Shown here piece by piece: positions 1 to 9,375 of a stretch of 40,657 bases of DNA. The notes beneath the pieces were generated by a model. It saw nothing but the letters and a program-made list of their open reading frames with translations, had not been told where the DNA came from and did no database searches. Numbering within the stretch: position 1 is the stretch's first letter; the number at the start of each line of letters is the position of its first letter. The stretch lies in NCBI GenBank assembly GCA_023091735.1, contig JALKBU010000433.1:1-40657 (forward strand), in the 5' to 3' direction. A program made the translations under genes and the position numbers. The DNA comes from Trichomonas tenax (lineage: Eukaryota > Parabasalia > Trichomonadida > Trichomonadidae).

Positions 1-30
1 TTTAATCATATTTAACACTCAGTTGAATAT

Positions 31-312
31 TCATTCAATAGCACCTTTCGATTTTAGATATTGAACAATTTCGAGAGAATTCATTTCAATTGCAAATGAT
101 AATAGGGATTTATATCATAATGATGATGAAATGTGAATGATTGATATAATACCATAATGATGATAAAATATGAATGATTGATATAATACCATAATGATGA
201 TAGGATGTCAATGATTGATTAATTTCATATTAACATCAGCTCCATGTTCAACTAGATATTGAACAATTTCAAGTGATTTCATTTCGATTGCAATTGATAA
301 TGGGGATCTATA
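31..312 (-). pseudogene. Detached ankyrin-repeat remnants of the DUF3447 gene
   Basis: On the minus strand two similar segments (about 223-300 and 31-110) translate as ankyrin-type repeats: SPLSIAIEMKSLEIVQYLVE followed by HGADVN, and a last repeat SLLSFAIEMNSLEIVQYL ending in a stop at 31-33. They lie downstream of, and on the same strand as, the DUF3447 reading frame that stops at 571. The 37-bp tandem repeats between them break the frame. I infer that they are the original C-terminal ankyrin region of that gene, now cut off. The two segments are clearly duplicates of each other. Confidence 0.7.
115..225. repeat. 37-bp minisatellite, array A (3 units)
   Basis: Units begin at 115, 152 and 189, exactly 37 bases apart, each starting YCATAATGATGAT and carrying a TGAATGATTGAT-like second half. 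The third unit degenerates into the second ankyrin remnant. The unit length is not a multiple of three, so the array cannot hold one reading frame. Confidence 0.9.
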
Positions 313-571
313 TCATAATGATGATGAAATGTGAATGATTGATATAATACCATAATGATGATAAAATGTGAGTGATCGATTCCATATCATAATGATGATA
401 AAATGTGAATGATTGATGTCAGATCATAATGATGATAGGATGTCAATGATTGATCCAATATCATAATGATGATAAAATGTGAATCATTGATATAATATCA
501 TAATGATGATAAAATGTGAATCATTGATTCTATATCATAATGGAGGACAAATGAGTTTGATAGATTTGAGT
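313..571. repeat. 37-bp minisatellite, array B (7 units)
   Basis: Units begin at 313, 350, 387, 424, 461, 498 and 535, perfectly 37 bases apart. Units differ by a few substitutions (for example TGAATGATTG against TGAATCATTG, and ATAAAATG against ATAGGATG). The last unit decays into the 3' end of the DUF3447 reading frame. A degenerate copy of the same repeat follows the DUF3447 copy at 34.2 kb. Confidence 0.93.
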
Positions 572-1407
572 TATAGGTGAGCAAACTCGAATTCTAATTC
601 AATATTTTTCTCATTTCCAAAAAGAAATAAAAAGGCTTCGAAGTTTCCAAAATAAAAGCTCTTCGCAGCATTCATCCTTCCGATTGATCCTTTTTGTTCC
701 AGGAGCCAATTGAAAATGTCATTATGGTGATAAGTAATTGCGGCGTCTAAATCTTCGTCCGATATTGTATGGCCATCGTTATATAAAGACATGACAATGC
801 TTTTCTTACCTCCTTTAACGGCATAAACAAATGTTTTATCTGTGATAGTGCTTCCCATCAATTTGAGATATTCAAAACATTTTTCTGATCCATATTTACA
901 TGCTACATCAATCAATGATAATCCATTATGTTTTTGATGAACATCAAAGGTTTCTTTCTTTGCCTCAGATTGGAGATCTTCAAGTTTGTCCCATGCAACT
1001 GAATGGAAAACGGTTCCAGGTGGAGAAATGTTAATGATATCAGATGTACTTGCACTGCTATATGTTGCAAATTCGAAACCTAAACTATTGAGCACAATCT
1101 TGAGGTCTTCATTTCGAGGTGTATAATAAAAGTTCTGATGTTCATGAACCATTTTGAAAAAACTTGAAAGTTCAAAAATGAATTTTGGACGTATAATTGA
1201 AGAACAGTCTATGATAAACCCAATGAATGTAAGATTAATGGTAGTTTCTTTCTGTTTATCACACATTTCGGAGAAGATTTGCTGAATTTGCTCCTTTCCC
1301 AGTTGATTTTGTGTTAGAGACCGCATCACATCAATGGGGAATCTAAAGCACTCTGGGATTTCTACATCCCCAACTGTTTTGAACAGTAAGTCAGTGAAAG
1401 AAGTCAT
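571..1407 (-). CDS. DUF3447/ankyrin-family protein, C-terminally truncated
   Basis: A 278-residue member of the trichomonad DUF3447 ankyrin family, whose biochemical role is unknown. The start at 1407 is chosen because the protein then begins MTSFTDLLFKTVGDVEIPEC, matching MASFADFLFKKVGDIEIPEC in the copy at 33810. An in-frame ATG at 1539 would add 44 hydrophobic residues absent from that copy. The DUF3447 core lies near residues 160-265, with LSLIDVACKYGSEKCF and YHHNDIFNWLLEQKGS. The frame stops just after FEFAHL, and further ankyrin repeats lie downstream out of frame beyond the minisatellite, so the gene is probably a truncated or dying copy. It diverges from the pseudogene at 1636 across about 230 bases. 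Confidence 0.75.
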   Translation of the reverse strand: MTSFTDLLFKTVGDVEIPECFRFPIDVMRSLTQNQLGKEQIQQIFSEMCDKQKETTINLTFIGFIIDCSSIIRPKFIFELSSFFKMVHEHQNFYYTPRNEDLKIVLNSLGFEFATYSSASTSDIINISPPGTVFHSVAWDKLEDLQSEAKKETFDVHQKHNGLSLIDVACKYGSEKCFEYLKLMGSTITDKTFVYAVKGGKKSIVMSLYNDGHTISDEDLDAAITYHHNDIFNWLLEQKGSIGRMNAAKSFYFGNFEAFLFLFGNEKNIELEFEFAHL

Positions 1408-1635
1408 TGTTAAGAGACCTGTCACTTTTGCGCAATCTTTTGTTTTTGATATGCTTGAGATGATGGAGAAAACTCCAATTATAGGAAATACGATTATTTT
1501 CAATTCAAAATTAATTGTTTTAGAAATGAAAATAATCATATGATCCTATAATAGCAGTTTTTCAACATTTCTTCGGGCGCTACAGCACCCGTAAACGTTC
1601 AAAAACTACCAATATAGACAGAGTTTGTATTCTTT

Positions 1636-2499
1636 ATGAACTTCACTGAGCTTCTAAAAACATCAGATACAGAGATTCCAGCAGCATTTGTTAAGGGTCC
1701 GCTCCGGCCAAATAAGGATCTATCGTCGCGATATATAAATTTATTTTTGCTTTAGAAGCAAACTCATGTTTAATACGCAAATATTTATCATAATCTCGAA
1801 TTTTTTGAAGAATTCCTGAGATCATTTTGAAATGTGGTAAGCTAATGAATATGAAGAAAAACCTTAACTAAGGAAAGATTAGAATGTATATGGAGATATC
1901 ATATGCAAAATTACACGTGTCTTTATCGATTTAGATATTGCACAAAATATTAATATATATTCTGTGAAAAACGATTATACATATCGTCCTATCAAAAATT
2001 GAGAGCATTTTTGGCCGCAGAGTGGACCCTTAAACACTTCCTGCTTGAGAAACGAATATTTGACGGTTTTTTTTTCAAAATTGGATCCTATTTGCGCTTT
2101 TAACAAAATATACATATTCCTTGATGCTGAATCATGCAGTATAAGTTGCATGAAAAAGCTAATTCCGATCTTATTTCCCAGGAATTTGAAAAATTACGAA
2201 TTACATTTACAATTGTACAAGATTTGTAAACAGTCTAAACATAGTCCTTTAAGTCCTACTGAGCAGTTTTTCGATCATATCAATAGTGTGGAGAAAAATG
2301 CATTTGAAAAATATGCAGGTTCTGAGTTTGAACCATTAATTAAAGGTGACAATATAATCTTAGACACTCTCAAATTTTGAATGATGTGCTGCGGTTTTTG
2401 ATATACCATTCAAAAAATTTGAAATGCAAAATAATAAGAAATATGCAACCTTTGGATATAGTCAATTTGTTTGGCACGAGAGGAAAATTTGCGTATTGA
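1636..2499 (+). pseudogene. DUF3447-like N-terminal gene, split by a MITE and frameshifted
   Basis: An ATG at 1636 opens MNFTELLKTSDTEIPAAFVK, which resembles the N-terminus of the DUF3447 family (compare TDLLFKTVGDVEIPEC). The frame is interrupted by a 335-bp element at 1695-2029. Coding resumes as HFLLEKRIFDGFF, shifts frame at a run of nine T (about 2067-2075), continues with LDPICAFNKIYIFLDAE to 2380, then shifts again and ends with LNDVLRFLIYHSKN and NLFGTRGKFAY before the stop at 2497-2499. Two frameshifts plus one insertion make it a pseudogene. The protein-level continuity across all three breaks is the evidence that it was one gene. Confidence 0.72.
1695..2029. mobile_element. 335-bp MITE with TTAA target-site duplication
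   Basis: Bounded by TTAA at 1691-1694 and 2030-2033. The left end GGGTCCGCTCCGGCCAAA (1695-1712) is an imperfect inverted copy of the right end (GGGTCCACTCTGCGGCCAAA on the minus strand). Removing the element plus one TTAA reconnects the coding sense of the host pseudogene. There is no internal coding capacity. TTAA duplications are typical of Kolobok and piggyBac families, and Kolobok elements are known in T. vaginalis; the exact family is inferred. Confidence 0.85.
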
Positions 2500-3040
2500 G
2501 TAAAAAGATAACGTATTTTGCATATAACCCCCGCATGCTTAATTTTTACGCCAAAAACTCACAACAAACACAAAAAAAAATGAATTTTAAAATAGACATA
2601 CTTTTTTGAAAAGCGTAATGTGAGCAAATCTCCACAAATCCAATATTGAGGGAGCCTATGCATAAACAATTTAAAAAATTATTTTTATTTTCTGCTCAAT
2701 AGAAAGTTTTTAAAGAATTTGATTAATATCACATCAATAGCTTAGGGCATAGCCTACCTATATCCACACAGTATCTCGAACGTCGAAGCTTCAATCGTCG
2801 AATAAACGCATTTTTTGTAAAATTTGTAAACCATTCAAACATAGCCCCTTAAAACTTTTCGCGATAAATTGTCATGTAATTTGGAAAATTTGACAACATA
2901 AACGATTATTGGCAAAATATTGATTTGTTGTTTTTAGATATTATTACATTACAAAAAGTGAAATACAGTATTAGCTTATCCCAAATCAACAATAAAATCC
3001 AAAAAATGAAGAAAAAAATTTGACAAAACCGCAGTCGGTG
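2500..3040. other. Intergenic spacer upstream of the 3041 gene
   Basis: AT-rich with no convincing frame. It holds one TGTCATGTAAT box at 2870-2880, oriented toward the 3041 gene. A tiny ATG frame of five codons at 3006 precedes the chosen start and could act as a uORF if it is transcribed. No strict TCAYW initiator was found close to the start. Confidence 0.5.
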
Positions 3041-4441
3041 ATGTCGCATTCAAGCGGGCGTGCAAACTCGTTCTCGTCCCAATCATTCGACGACTGGCGC
3101 GATATCAACTTTGACATCGTTCAGCACCTTGATTTTTTTCAGCAGCCAAAATCATCAAATGCGATGATGCTCAAACAATTTCAAATGAAAAAAGCGGCGA
3201 TGCACCATCGCGCCCTGGAATCACTCAAAGACTTCAACATAAAAGTCTCAGCGCTGGAAGACGCAGTGCAAAAAAATAAAACAGAAACCGAAATGAATCA
3301 GCCACCAATACAAGTAACAGCATTATTCGATAATAACGAAGATATTTTGAACGTACGAAAGACTCTCTTCCTCAAAGTGTACCAATGGAAGAATAAAATT
3401 AAACAGATAAAGAAAGAAATATTATTTTATGCAACAAAAAAGGCGCAAATTCAGAGGCTGTCATCGTTTCTTGTAGGAAAATCAATACCATCACTTCTCG
3501 CGATAAAAATAAGAGATTCTTTTTACGATCTAACGCAAGAAGAAAATAAATACCAGAAAAGAGCTCCTTACATTCAAGCGAAGATAGCTTCTCTCAAATA
3601 CAACATATCCAAAATTCCATATCCGCTGTGGGTTTCTAACTTCGACGATTTCTTTACGAAGCTCGTTCAAGAAGCGTCGCAAATTATTGACCCAGAGCTA
3701 TTCTACTTTGGTTTTCTACCAAACGAGATAAGCTTCACCCGGAGTTTGTTCTCAACAACCTCAAAAAACGGGCGAGCAATAGATTATTTTATCGCAAGAT
3801 GCGCAGAAAAGTCATTCACGGACTTTCCAGATAAAATTATTGACTTTTGTGCAGCTCTAGTTCCAGCACGGTCGTGTTCGACACCAAAAGATCAGTCAAT
3901 TTCATTATTGTTATATTTCAGAGCCATAATGGACCGCGTGTACGAAACAAATCACCAAATGTTCGCCGCAAGCGAATTGATGCAGCACTATCCTCAGATT
4001 TTCAAAATGCAAATGTTGGGAATGACCGTTCCTCGTGGAATGTCGCCGCCCGGAGAACCAACAGAACTTGCTAGAGACTGCTTCGCACGAAGCCCTCTGT
4101 TCAAGAAGGCATCAGAAACATTCCTTTTGGCATACTTCACTGTTAATCCGATCGATGGACTTTATTACATACACATGACGATGTCTGACATCCACAATGC
4201 TGCTATTTCTACGCTTGTTGGGCGCGAGCCCACTACTGACGAGCTGAAACAGATCCTTGGTTTCGATGACCTGTTCAGCTTGTTCTACGGAGTGCTTTTG
4301 GCATCCGATTGTCCAGATCCTTTCCAAATACATAGTATGATGAAGACATTTGCACCGAGGTCATGTCTATCACCAATGTTCGAGTACGCAAACGCTAATC
4401 TTGAAGCTTTAGTGTTACACTGCGGAAAATTATGTGTCTGA
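3041..4441 (+). CDS. Hypothetical protein, possible VPS9-like Rab GEF
   Basis: A 466-residue protein, start taken at the first ATG of the frame (MSHSSGRANSFSS). The N-terminal third is charged and probably helical. The C-terminal part is a predominantly helical domain, about residues 230-460. Its last segment, DDLFSLFYGVLLASDCPDPF followed about 25 residues later by EYANANLEALVLHCGKL, resembles the end of VPS9 domains, where a helix DLLPVLxYVxxxANxP is followed by a Tyr/Asn-Leu-Glu-Ala helix. VPS9 domains activate Rab5-type GTPases on endosomes. The invariant catalytic residues of VPS9 could not be placed with certainty, so the function is a weak inference. It converges with the RasGEF gene, 164 bases apart. 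Confidence 0.6.
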   Translation: MSHSSGRANSFSSQSFDDWRDINFDIVQHLDFFQQPKSSNAMMLKQFQMKKAAMHHRALESLKDFNIKVSALEDAVQKNKTETEMNQPPIQVTALFDNNEDILNVRKTLFLKVYQWKNKIKQIKKEILFYATKKAQIQRLSSFLVGKSIPSLLAIKIRDSFYDLTQEENKYQKRAPYIQAKIASLKYNISKIPYPLWVSNFDDFFTKLVQEASQIIDPELFYFGFLPNEISFTRSLFSTTSKNGRAIDYFIARCAEKSFTDFPDKIIDFCAALVPARSCSTPKDQSISLLLYFRAIMDRVYETNHQMFAASELMQHYPQIFKMQMLGMTVPRGMSPPGEPTELARDCFARSPLFKKASETFLLAYFTVNPIDGLYYIHMTMSDIHNAAISTLVGREPTTDELKQILGFDDLFSLFYGVLLASDCPDPFQIHSMMKTFAPRSCLSPMFEYANANLEALVLHCGKLCV

Positions 4442-4605
4442 ATTTCTTTATATATATTTAAATATATTTTATGATACTAATAAAAATGTGCGAAATTATC
4501 TCTCCATAAATTTCATCATTATTCAATTTCACAATAATGATTTACAAAAAGAAAAGTCTGATTTACACATTAACATCAATAAAATATATATAGAAAATAA
4601 ACCTC
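4442..4605. other. Convergent 3' spacer
   Basis: 164 bases of AT-rich sequence between two converging stops, with no feature apart from several AATAAA-like and TAATAAAA strings that could serve 3'-end formation for both genes. Confidence 0.4.
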
Positions 4606-6462
4606 CTATGGTCTCACATCTTTGAGTTCCGCATTTGGATTGTCTGGTTCGACATCCTTAGAAACTTCTTCAATCGACTCGCCAGCGATGACTTCAAGAT
4701 TCTGCAATCTCTGCTGGATTTGCTCGATTGGCAAGAAGACGTACTTCCTCTTGGAATATCCTTCAAGCTCCTTCATGAACATGAAAAGCTTCCTGCACTT
4801 CATGATATTGACAAGACCATTGATAACGGGCTCGACGTTGTCTGAAACTTTGAACAAGAATGAAAGAAGAACAGGAAGGTGTGGCAATGATGGCTGTTGG
4901 CTTTCAAGAGCCTCCTTGTGAAGCTCGAGAATGTTCTTGAAAGCAGCTGCTGGAGCACCGAGATCAAGAAGGAGATCCAAGAACTGCTGATCAGCTGGTG
5001 CAAGCATCTTCTTGTGTCTCTTCAGTCTGTTAAGTGCAAATGTTTCGAAACCACCTTCGAGAGCAAAAAGTGTGAAGTAGTTCTTCATTTCCTTAAGCTC
5101 ACGCATTGTGTCGATGATATGTTTCATCTTCTGAAGACGTCCGTGGAGTGATGGCTCAGTAAGAATGGCTGTTGGAACCCAGTTACTGAGTATATTATAT
5201 TGATTTGTGAGAGCAACAATGTTTGGTGATCTGTGCTTCAATCTATCTTTATTCCATGCGCCGTCAACGAGCTCTGTGCGTTGAATCTGATAATACTTCG
5301 AGCAGGCGAAGATTGTGAGCTGTCTAGCGAATTCTTTTGGTGGTATATCGAATAATGAGAATTTTCCTGTCCAAAGTTCAGTGCATGTGCCAAGTTCGAC
5401 GTGAGGAGCTGTAGAATAATCAACAGCAGTATCTGTACGGCGTGGCTTGAAGAGCTGAGAGAGATAACTTGAATAATTCTGGAATTTGGCTTCTGCGAAT
5501 GCTTTTGCGGCTTCTTTTACTGGTTGTTCAATGAACTCGTTTGCTTCTTGCGACCAATGTGAGAAAAGTTTGAAAGTAAGAGATTTTGATCTTTCGCGAG
5601 TTTCTTTCGGTTCATTTAATGCGATTTCGTAACGTTCACGGATCTTTGTGAAGAAAATCTTTGATGTTGTGAATGAGCGATATGTTAAACAAACAGCCTG
5701 CATCAAATCACGGAATGTTTCTCTTGTTTCAGAAGTAAGCAACCAAATAAGTTGGTTGAGAGAAGCGCACTCAATGACAGAATTGTCAGCACTGAATTTG
5801 ATAAACCTTTCATCACCCATAACTTCGTTAGATAATGGCGTCGTATCTTCAGCAACGAATGGAATGCCACCGATTGTTCTTGAGATTTCCTGATCAATAA
5901 GCTTCTGAGCATCTTCAGGCTGCAAAGGAGAAGGAAGAGAAAGTTCCCAGAATTTTTCGGCGTTTGAAATTCCGCGCTGAACGATTAAAGTGAGCTGAGA
6001 ACGAAGTAAATGCGCTGGAATATTGATTGGCTGCGCCCATTCTTCGTGCAGAGATGTTTGTGATTTAATTAAACCAAATGTTCTGAAATGTTGTGAAATC
6101 AAGGAAAGAAGTAAATTGTGGCTTGCCAAACGGTTTGCAGGTAAGTATAAACGTGCAAACTCTACAGCTCTCGCAATAGGATCGACTCTATCAATGAAAT
6201 CTTTCGCATCTCTGTTTTCGTGCAAAAATCTGCTGTACCAGTCCGACCTGTCTTGTCCATCCTCAACGAAATACTTCTCTCGAAGCATATCGAACTCTGA
6301 ACTGACAGGTAAAACTTCTTTCTTTATTTTTTGCGCTTCATCCTCTTCTTCTGGATAATCTATCGGCACTAGAATAGAAGTACGGTCCGGGGTACTTGAA
6401 GTTCGCGCTCTGATGTTGCTGGAGCGCGTGTCTCGTGAAAAAGCATTTGGTAAAGATGTCAT
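4606..6462 (-). CDS. RasGEF domain protein (Ras guanine nucleotide exchange factor)
   Basis: A 618-residue protein expected to promote GDP release from a Ras-family GTPase at membranes. A Ser/Arg-rich N-terminus is followed by an acidic stretch near 36-43. A RasGEF N-terminal (REM) module spans about 228-330, with LNQLIWLLTSETRETF and CLTYRSF. The Cdc25-type catalytic domain spans about 365-600, with FSLFDIPPKEFARQLT, RSPNIVALTNQYNILSNWV and LQKMKHIIDTMRELKEMKNY. The order REM then catalytic domain is that of SOS/Cdc25 proteins. The start is supported by an initiator TCATTC five to ten bases upstream (plus-strand 6467-6472). It ends convergently with the 3041 gene. Confidence 0.92.
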   Translation of the reverse strand: MTSLPNAFSRDTRSSNIRARTSSTPDRTSILVPIDYPEEEDEAQKIKKEVLPVSSEFDMLREKYFVEDGQDRSDWYSRFLHENRDAKDFIDRVDPIARAVEFARLYLPANRLASHNLLLSLISQHFRTFGLIKSQTSLHEEWAQPINIPAHLLRSQLTLIVQRGISNAEKFWELSLPSPLQPEDAQKLIDQEISRTIGGIPFVAEDTTPLSNEVMGDERFIKFSADNSVIECASLNQLIWLLTSETRETFRDLMQAVCLTYRSFTTSKIFFTKIRERYEIALNEPKETRERSKSLTFKLFSHWSQEANEFIEQPVKEAAKAFAEAKFQNYSSYLSQLFKPRRTDTAVDYSTAPHVELGTCTELWTGKFSLFDIPPKEFARQLTIFACSKYYQIQRTELVDGAWNKDRLKHRSPNIVALTNQYNILSNWVPTAILTEPSLHGRLQKMKHIIDTMRELKEMKNYFTLFALEGGFETFALNRLKRHKKMLAPADQQFLDLLLDLGAPAAAFKNILELHKEALESQQPSLPHLPVLLSFLFKVSDNVEPVINGLVNIMKCRKLFMFMKELEGYSKRKYVFLPIEQIQQRLQNLEVIAGESIEEVSKDVEPDNPNAELKDVRP

Positions 6463-7091
6463 TTATGAATGACCCTCGATATTTTTTGTTACCCCTTATT
6501 TATTTTTTGCATCTTTTTGTTTTTCATTTCTCCGCATCAAAAGCATAAATCTTAAATTTGTTACCAAAAATATATTTAATTCATATAGTCGAACTTATCC
6601 ATTATAGGAATATTAAATATTTCGTTTTTCAGCATCTGAATCAAATTTCAATTTCCATGGCTAATATTTTCTTATTTTTTGGATTGGATTCTTGCTTTGT
6701 AGATGCGACAGAGCTTTGTAAAAGTCTGGGCTACACGAATAAGAGAATAAAAATGGAAAGATTGATTATATAAAATCAAATGATGAATATTTGTTTTAAA
6801 AAGTTGCTAAGTACTCCAAATTAATAGGTAATAATATTGCAAAAAGGGAAGCGATTATGACCTACTTTATTGTATATCAGATATACTCATTATATCATAG
6901 TGTGTATGAAACCAAAAATCATATTTTCTAAATTTGTCAAACACCATCAATAATGAAGCTTAATTCTCTTGATTTATTTTAAAAAAATCACATAACTACA
7001 CTTAGCTAAGTTATGTATTTTATATGTGAAATTGTGAAAACTGTTGAGTTAAGATTGCATCAAAATAAAACAACAAAATATATAACTATAG
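6463..7091. other. Spacer between the RasGEF and helicase genes
   Basis: 629 bases holding the RasGEF promoter (TCATTC initiator on the minus strand at 6467-6472) and the 3' flank of the helicase. No supported frame or RNA gene was seen. Confidence 0.5.
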
Positions 7092-9242
7092 TTAGCGTTT
7101 CTTTGAGAAGAAAGTTTTGACAGAATCGACAACATCCTGCCAATTGTCAATATCTGCGTAATTTCTTTGTATCCAGCCAGGCAACAAAGCTTTGTGTGTA
7201 TCATATCGTTCATCGAAGAGAATAGCCACAGCATAGTCTTTAATGTTTCTAAAACTTCTTCCGATTGCTTGGTTAACAATTCTCATGCATGTGTTTTCGA
7301 TGAATTCCCTTCCTGTGCACGAGGCGATGCCATCACTCTGCATCTGATCAAAGAACTTCATTCTCTCTGCAATCTGTATATCATTAGGATTAGCAAAAGG
7401 CATTCCTACGCAGACAGCACATCTACAGTAATCATTTGCAAAGTTGATACCTTCACTAAGTTTACCATTCATAACAGCAAAGAGAACAGATCCTGTAAAG
7501 TCATCTCTTTGATTATCGATATAACTCTTGAATGAACGCATAAGTTTATCTAAATCATTAGGATTCTGTGACTCTTTGAGCATGAATTTATGATTTTCGA
7601 TCTTATCTTTGTATCCATTTTCTTCGATATATTTATAAGCTTTGTTGAGGAGATCAAAGCTAGTGAAGAAATAGATAATGCCACCTGGAACAATCTTAGA
7701 TAACTGAACGCATGATTCTCCAATTTCATCGTATATTGACATATCTTTCCTTGTTTCGTAAGTGAATCTTAAACGTCTATTTGCTGGTCCTTTGTGCACA
7801 CACATTGTTAGTGAGCTTTCAGCTGGTATCACGTGTCCGTTAACATGAGTGAATAGCCTGTCCTCTGGTATTGCGCGGTTGTCAATTAATTGTACTGTTA
7901 GATCAGAGAATGGCTGAAGAGTTCCTCCGACTAAAACTACTGATTTTGCCTTCTTTGCAACTTCCGCAAAAACTAATGAAGGATTCAACAGCATATATGA
8001 GATTGAGTTCTCAGTGATGATAACACGTCCATACCTATCAGGATTTCCCATTGCTTCAACAAACTGCAAAAGCTTTCTGAAAGCTGTTGTTGACGCAAGT
8101 CTATCTTTGTCTTCTTTCTTGCCGCATATCCTGAAAACCAATGATTTTTCTTGCACAAAGTCAATGAGTGTGAATGGATTGACATTTCTGAGGCCAGCGA
8201 GTTCCTGGAAATCATTCATCTCCATAACATTGTCAGCTTGCTTTTTTGCAACTTTCTGCATTACTGACATAATTCCAGTTGCAATTCTATTTAATATTGA
8301 CATATTCATCATTAGTTCCTTCTTCGTTTGGACTTGCGGTGTTTCTTCAACATGCTTCTTCTCATCATTAGCTATTGTATCTTCACTCAGTGGTCCCTTG
8401 AGCTTATTAATCTTTATTTGATACTCTTTGAGTCCATTCACAACACCAGTTATATCTTCTTCTTTCGATATTGTTATCGAATACATTGAGTTCAATGCAT
8501 CAACGAGATTGTGGCCTTCATCAATGACGATGTATGCATTGGAAAGGTCAATGTTGAGTGATTCGAGTGTTTGTGGCTGGAAGAGAGTCTGATATGGCAT
8601 CAAAATAACATCGCAGAATTTTAGAGATGATCTTGATGCAAAATAAGGGCAAAAGATTCCTGCTCGTCCATATGACATCAAGTCTTCTATATCGTGAGGC
8701 TCGTTTGATATTTTCTTTACTATGTCAGCCTTCCTGTCCTTGAACTGAACATAATAATCACACGATTTTTTGCAAACATTGTTAAGTTCGGCAGCTGACA
8801 GATTTGCATACTTTTCGTTGATGCAAAGGAATCTACGCGATGCTAACGATACGCATCTCGTTCTTCGTGGTACATTTGTAAATTTGAGCAAATTTGGTCT
8901 CTTTAATTCGTTAATTAGCTCCTTTATCTGGCTGTGTGTGCGTGTGCATACAATAAGCTTGCTTCTTTTTGGCTTGTTACCGTAAATAATATCGAGTGTA
9001 TCATCATGATCAGCTCCATAAGCCGTAGAATCAGTAAAATCTTTGTTTTTATCCTGTATGAATGCTATTGATGATGTCAAAACTGACATAGATTTACCAG
9101 TTCCTGTTGGACTTTCGAAAAATCCGATTTTGTTTTGAGAAAATACCTTTATCATGTCCTCACCGAACTGCACCTGTATGTCGTAAGGCTTTATCGTTCC
9201 AAATTTCAGTTTAGCGTTCTTAATTAGCTCTGATAAAGACAT
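7092..9242 (-). CDS. CHL1/DDX11-family Fe-S DNA helicase
   Basis: A 716-residue superfamily 2 helicase of the XPD/Rad3 group. It carries Walker A ESPTGTGKS (about 43-51), four cysteines for a 4Fe-4S cluster (about C140, C157, C161, C198, in FLCINEKYANLS, NNVCKKSC and GIFCPYFASR), a Walker B box DEGH at 241-244, GKLSEGINFANDYCRCAVCV, and motif VI QAIGRSFRN near 658. The GKLSEGINF and MPFANP strings fit the CHL1/DDX11 branch rather than XPD or RTEL1. CHL1 helicases act in the nucleus in sister-chromatid cohesion and on G-rich or forked DNA. It is shorter than animal DDX11 (about 900-970 residues). An initiator TCATTT (minus strand, 9249-9254) lies just upstream of the ATG. Confidence 0.92.
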   Translation of the reverse strand: MSLSELIKNAKLKFGTIKPYDIQVQFGEDMIKVFSQNKIGFFESPTGTGKSMSVLTSSIAFIQDKNKDFTDSTAYGADHDDTLDIIYGNKPKRSKLIVCTRTHSQIKELINELKRPNLLKFTNVPRRTRCVSLASRRFLCINEKYANLSAAELNNVCKKSCDYYVQFKDRKADIVKKISNEPHDIEDLMSYGRAGIFCPYFASRSSLKFCDVILMPYQTLFQPQTLESLNIDLSNAYIVIDEGHNLVDALNSMYSITISKEEDITGVVNGLKEYQIKINKLKGPLSEDTIANDEKKHVEETPQVQTKKELMMNMSILNRIATGIMSVMQKVAKKQADNVMEMNDFQELAGLRNVNPFTLIDFVQEKSLVFRICGKKEDKDRLASTTAFRKLLQFVEAMGNPDRYGRVIITENSISYMLLNPSLVFAEVAKKAKSVVLVGGTLQPFSDLTVQLIDNRAIPEDRLFTHVNGHVIPAESSLTMCVHKGPANRRLRFTYETRKDMSIYDEIGESCVQLSKIVPGGIIYFFTSFDLLNKAYKYIEENGYKDKIENHKFMLKESQNPNDLDKLMRSFKSYIDNQRDDFTGSVLFAVMNGKLSEGINFANDYCRCAVCVGMPFANPNDIQIAERMKFFDQMQSDGIASCTGREFIENTCMRIVNQAIGRSFRNIKDYAVAILFDERYDTHKALLPGWIQRNYADIDNWQDVVDSVKTFFSKKR

Positions 9243-9375
9243 TTTACCAAATGAAAAAGTGCACGTTTAAAAATTTGTAAAATGCTCTGTGATTGATACT
9301 GAAGGGATTTAAGTGTGTGGAAAAGCAATGCTCGAGTAATATAGCTCTATACAAATAGTGGTTTAGTTTTTTAAT

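Noticed and set aside
1407..1539. 44-residue hydrophobic N-terminal extension of the DUF3447 protein as a signal peptide
   Set aside because: Paralogues begin at the MTSF/MASF position and the extension is out of keeping with them; it is probably translated spacer.
1574..1591. Small hairpin CGGGCGC-TACA-GCACCCG between divergent DUF3447-type genes
   Set aside because: Short, with internal mismatches; no family or context that would support a terminator or structured RNA.
6558..6773. 71-residue plus-strand frame between RasGEF and helicase
   Set aside because: Composition follows AT-rich spacer, no initiator upstream, and it lies in the promoter of the RasGEF gene.
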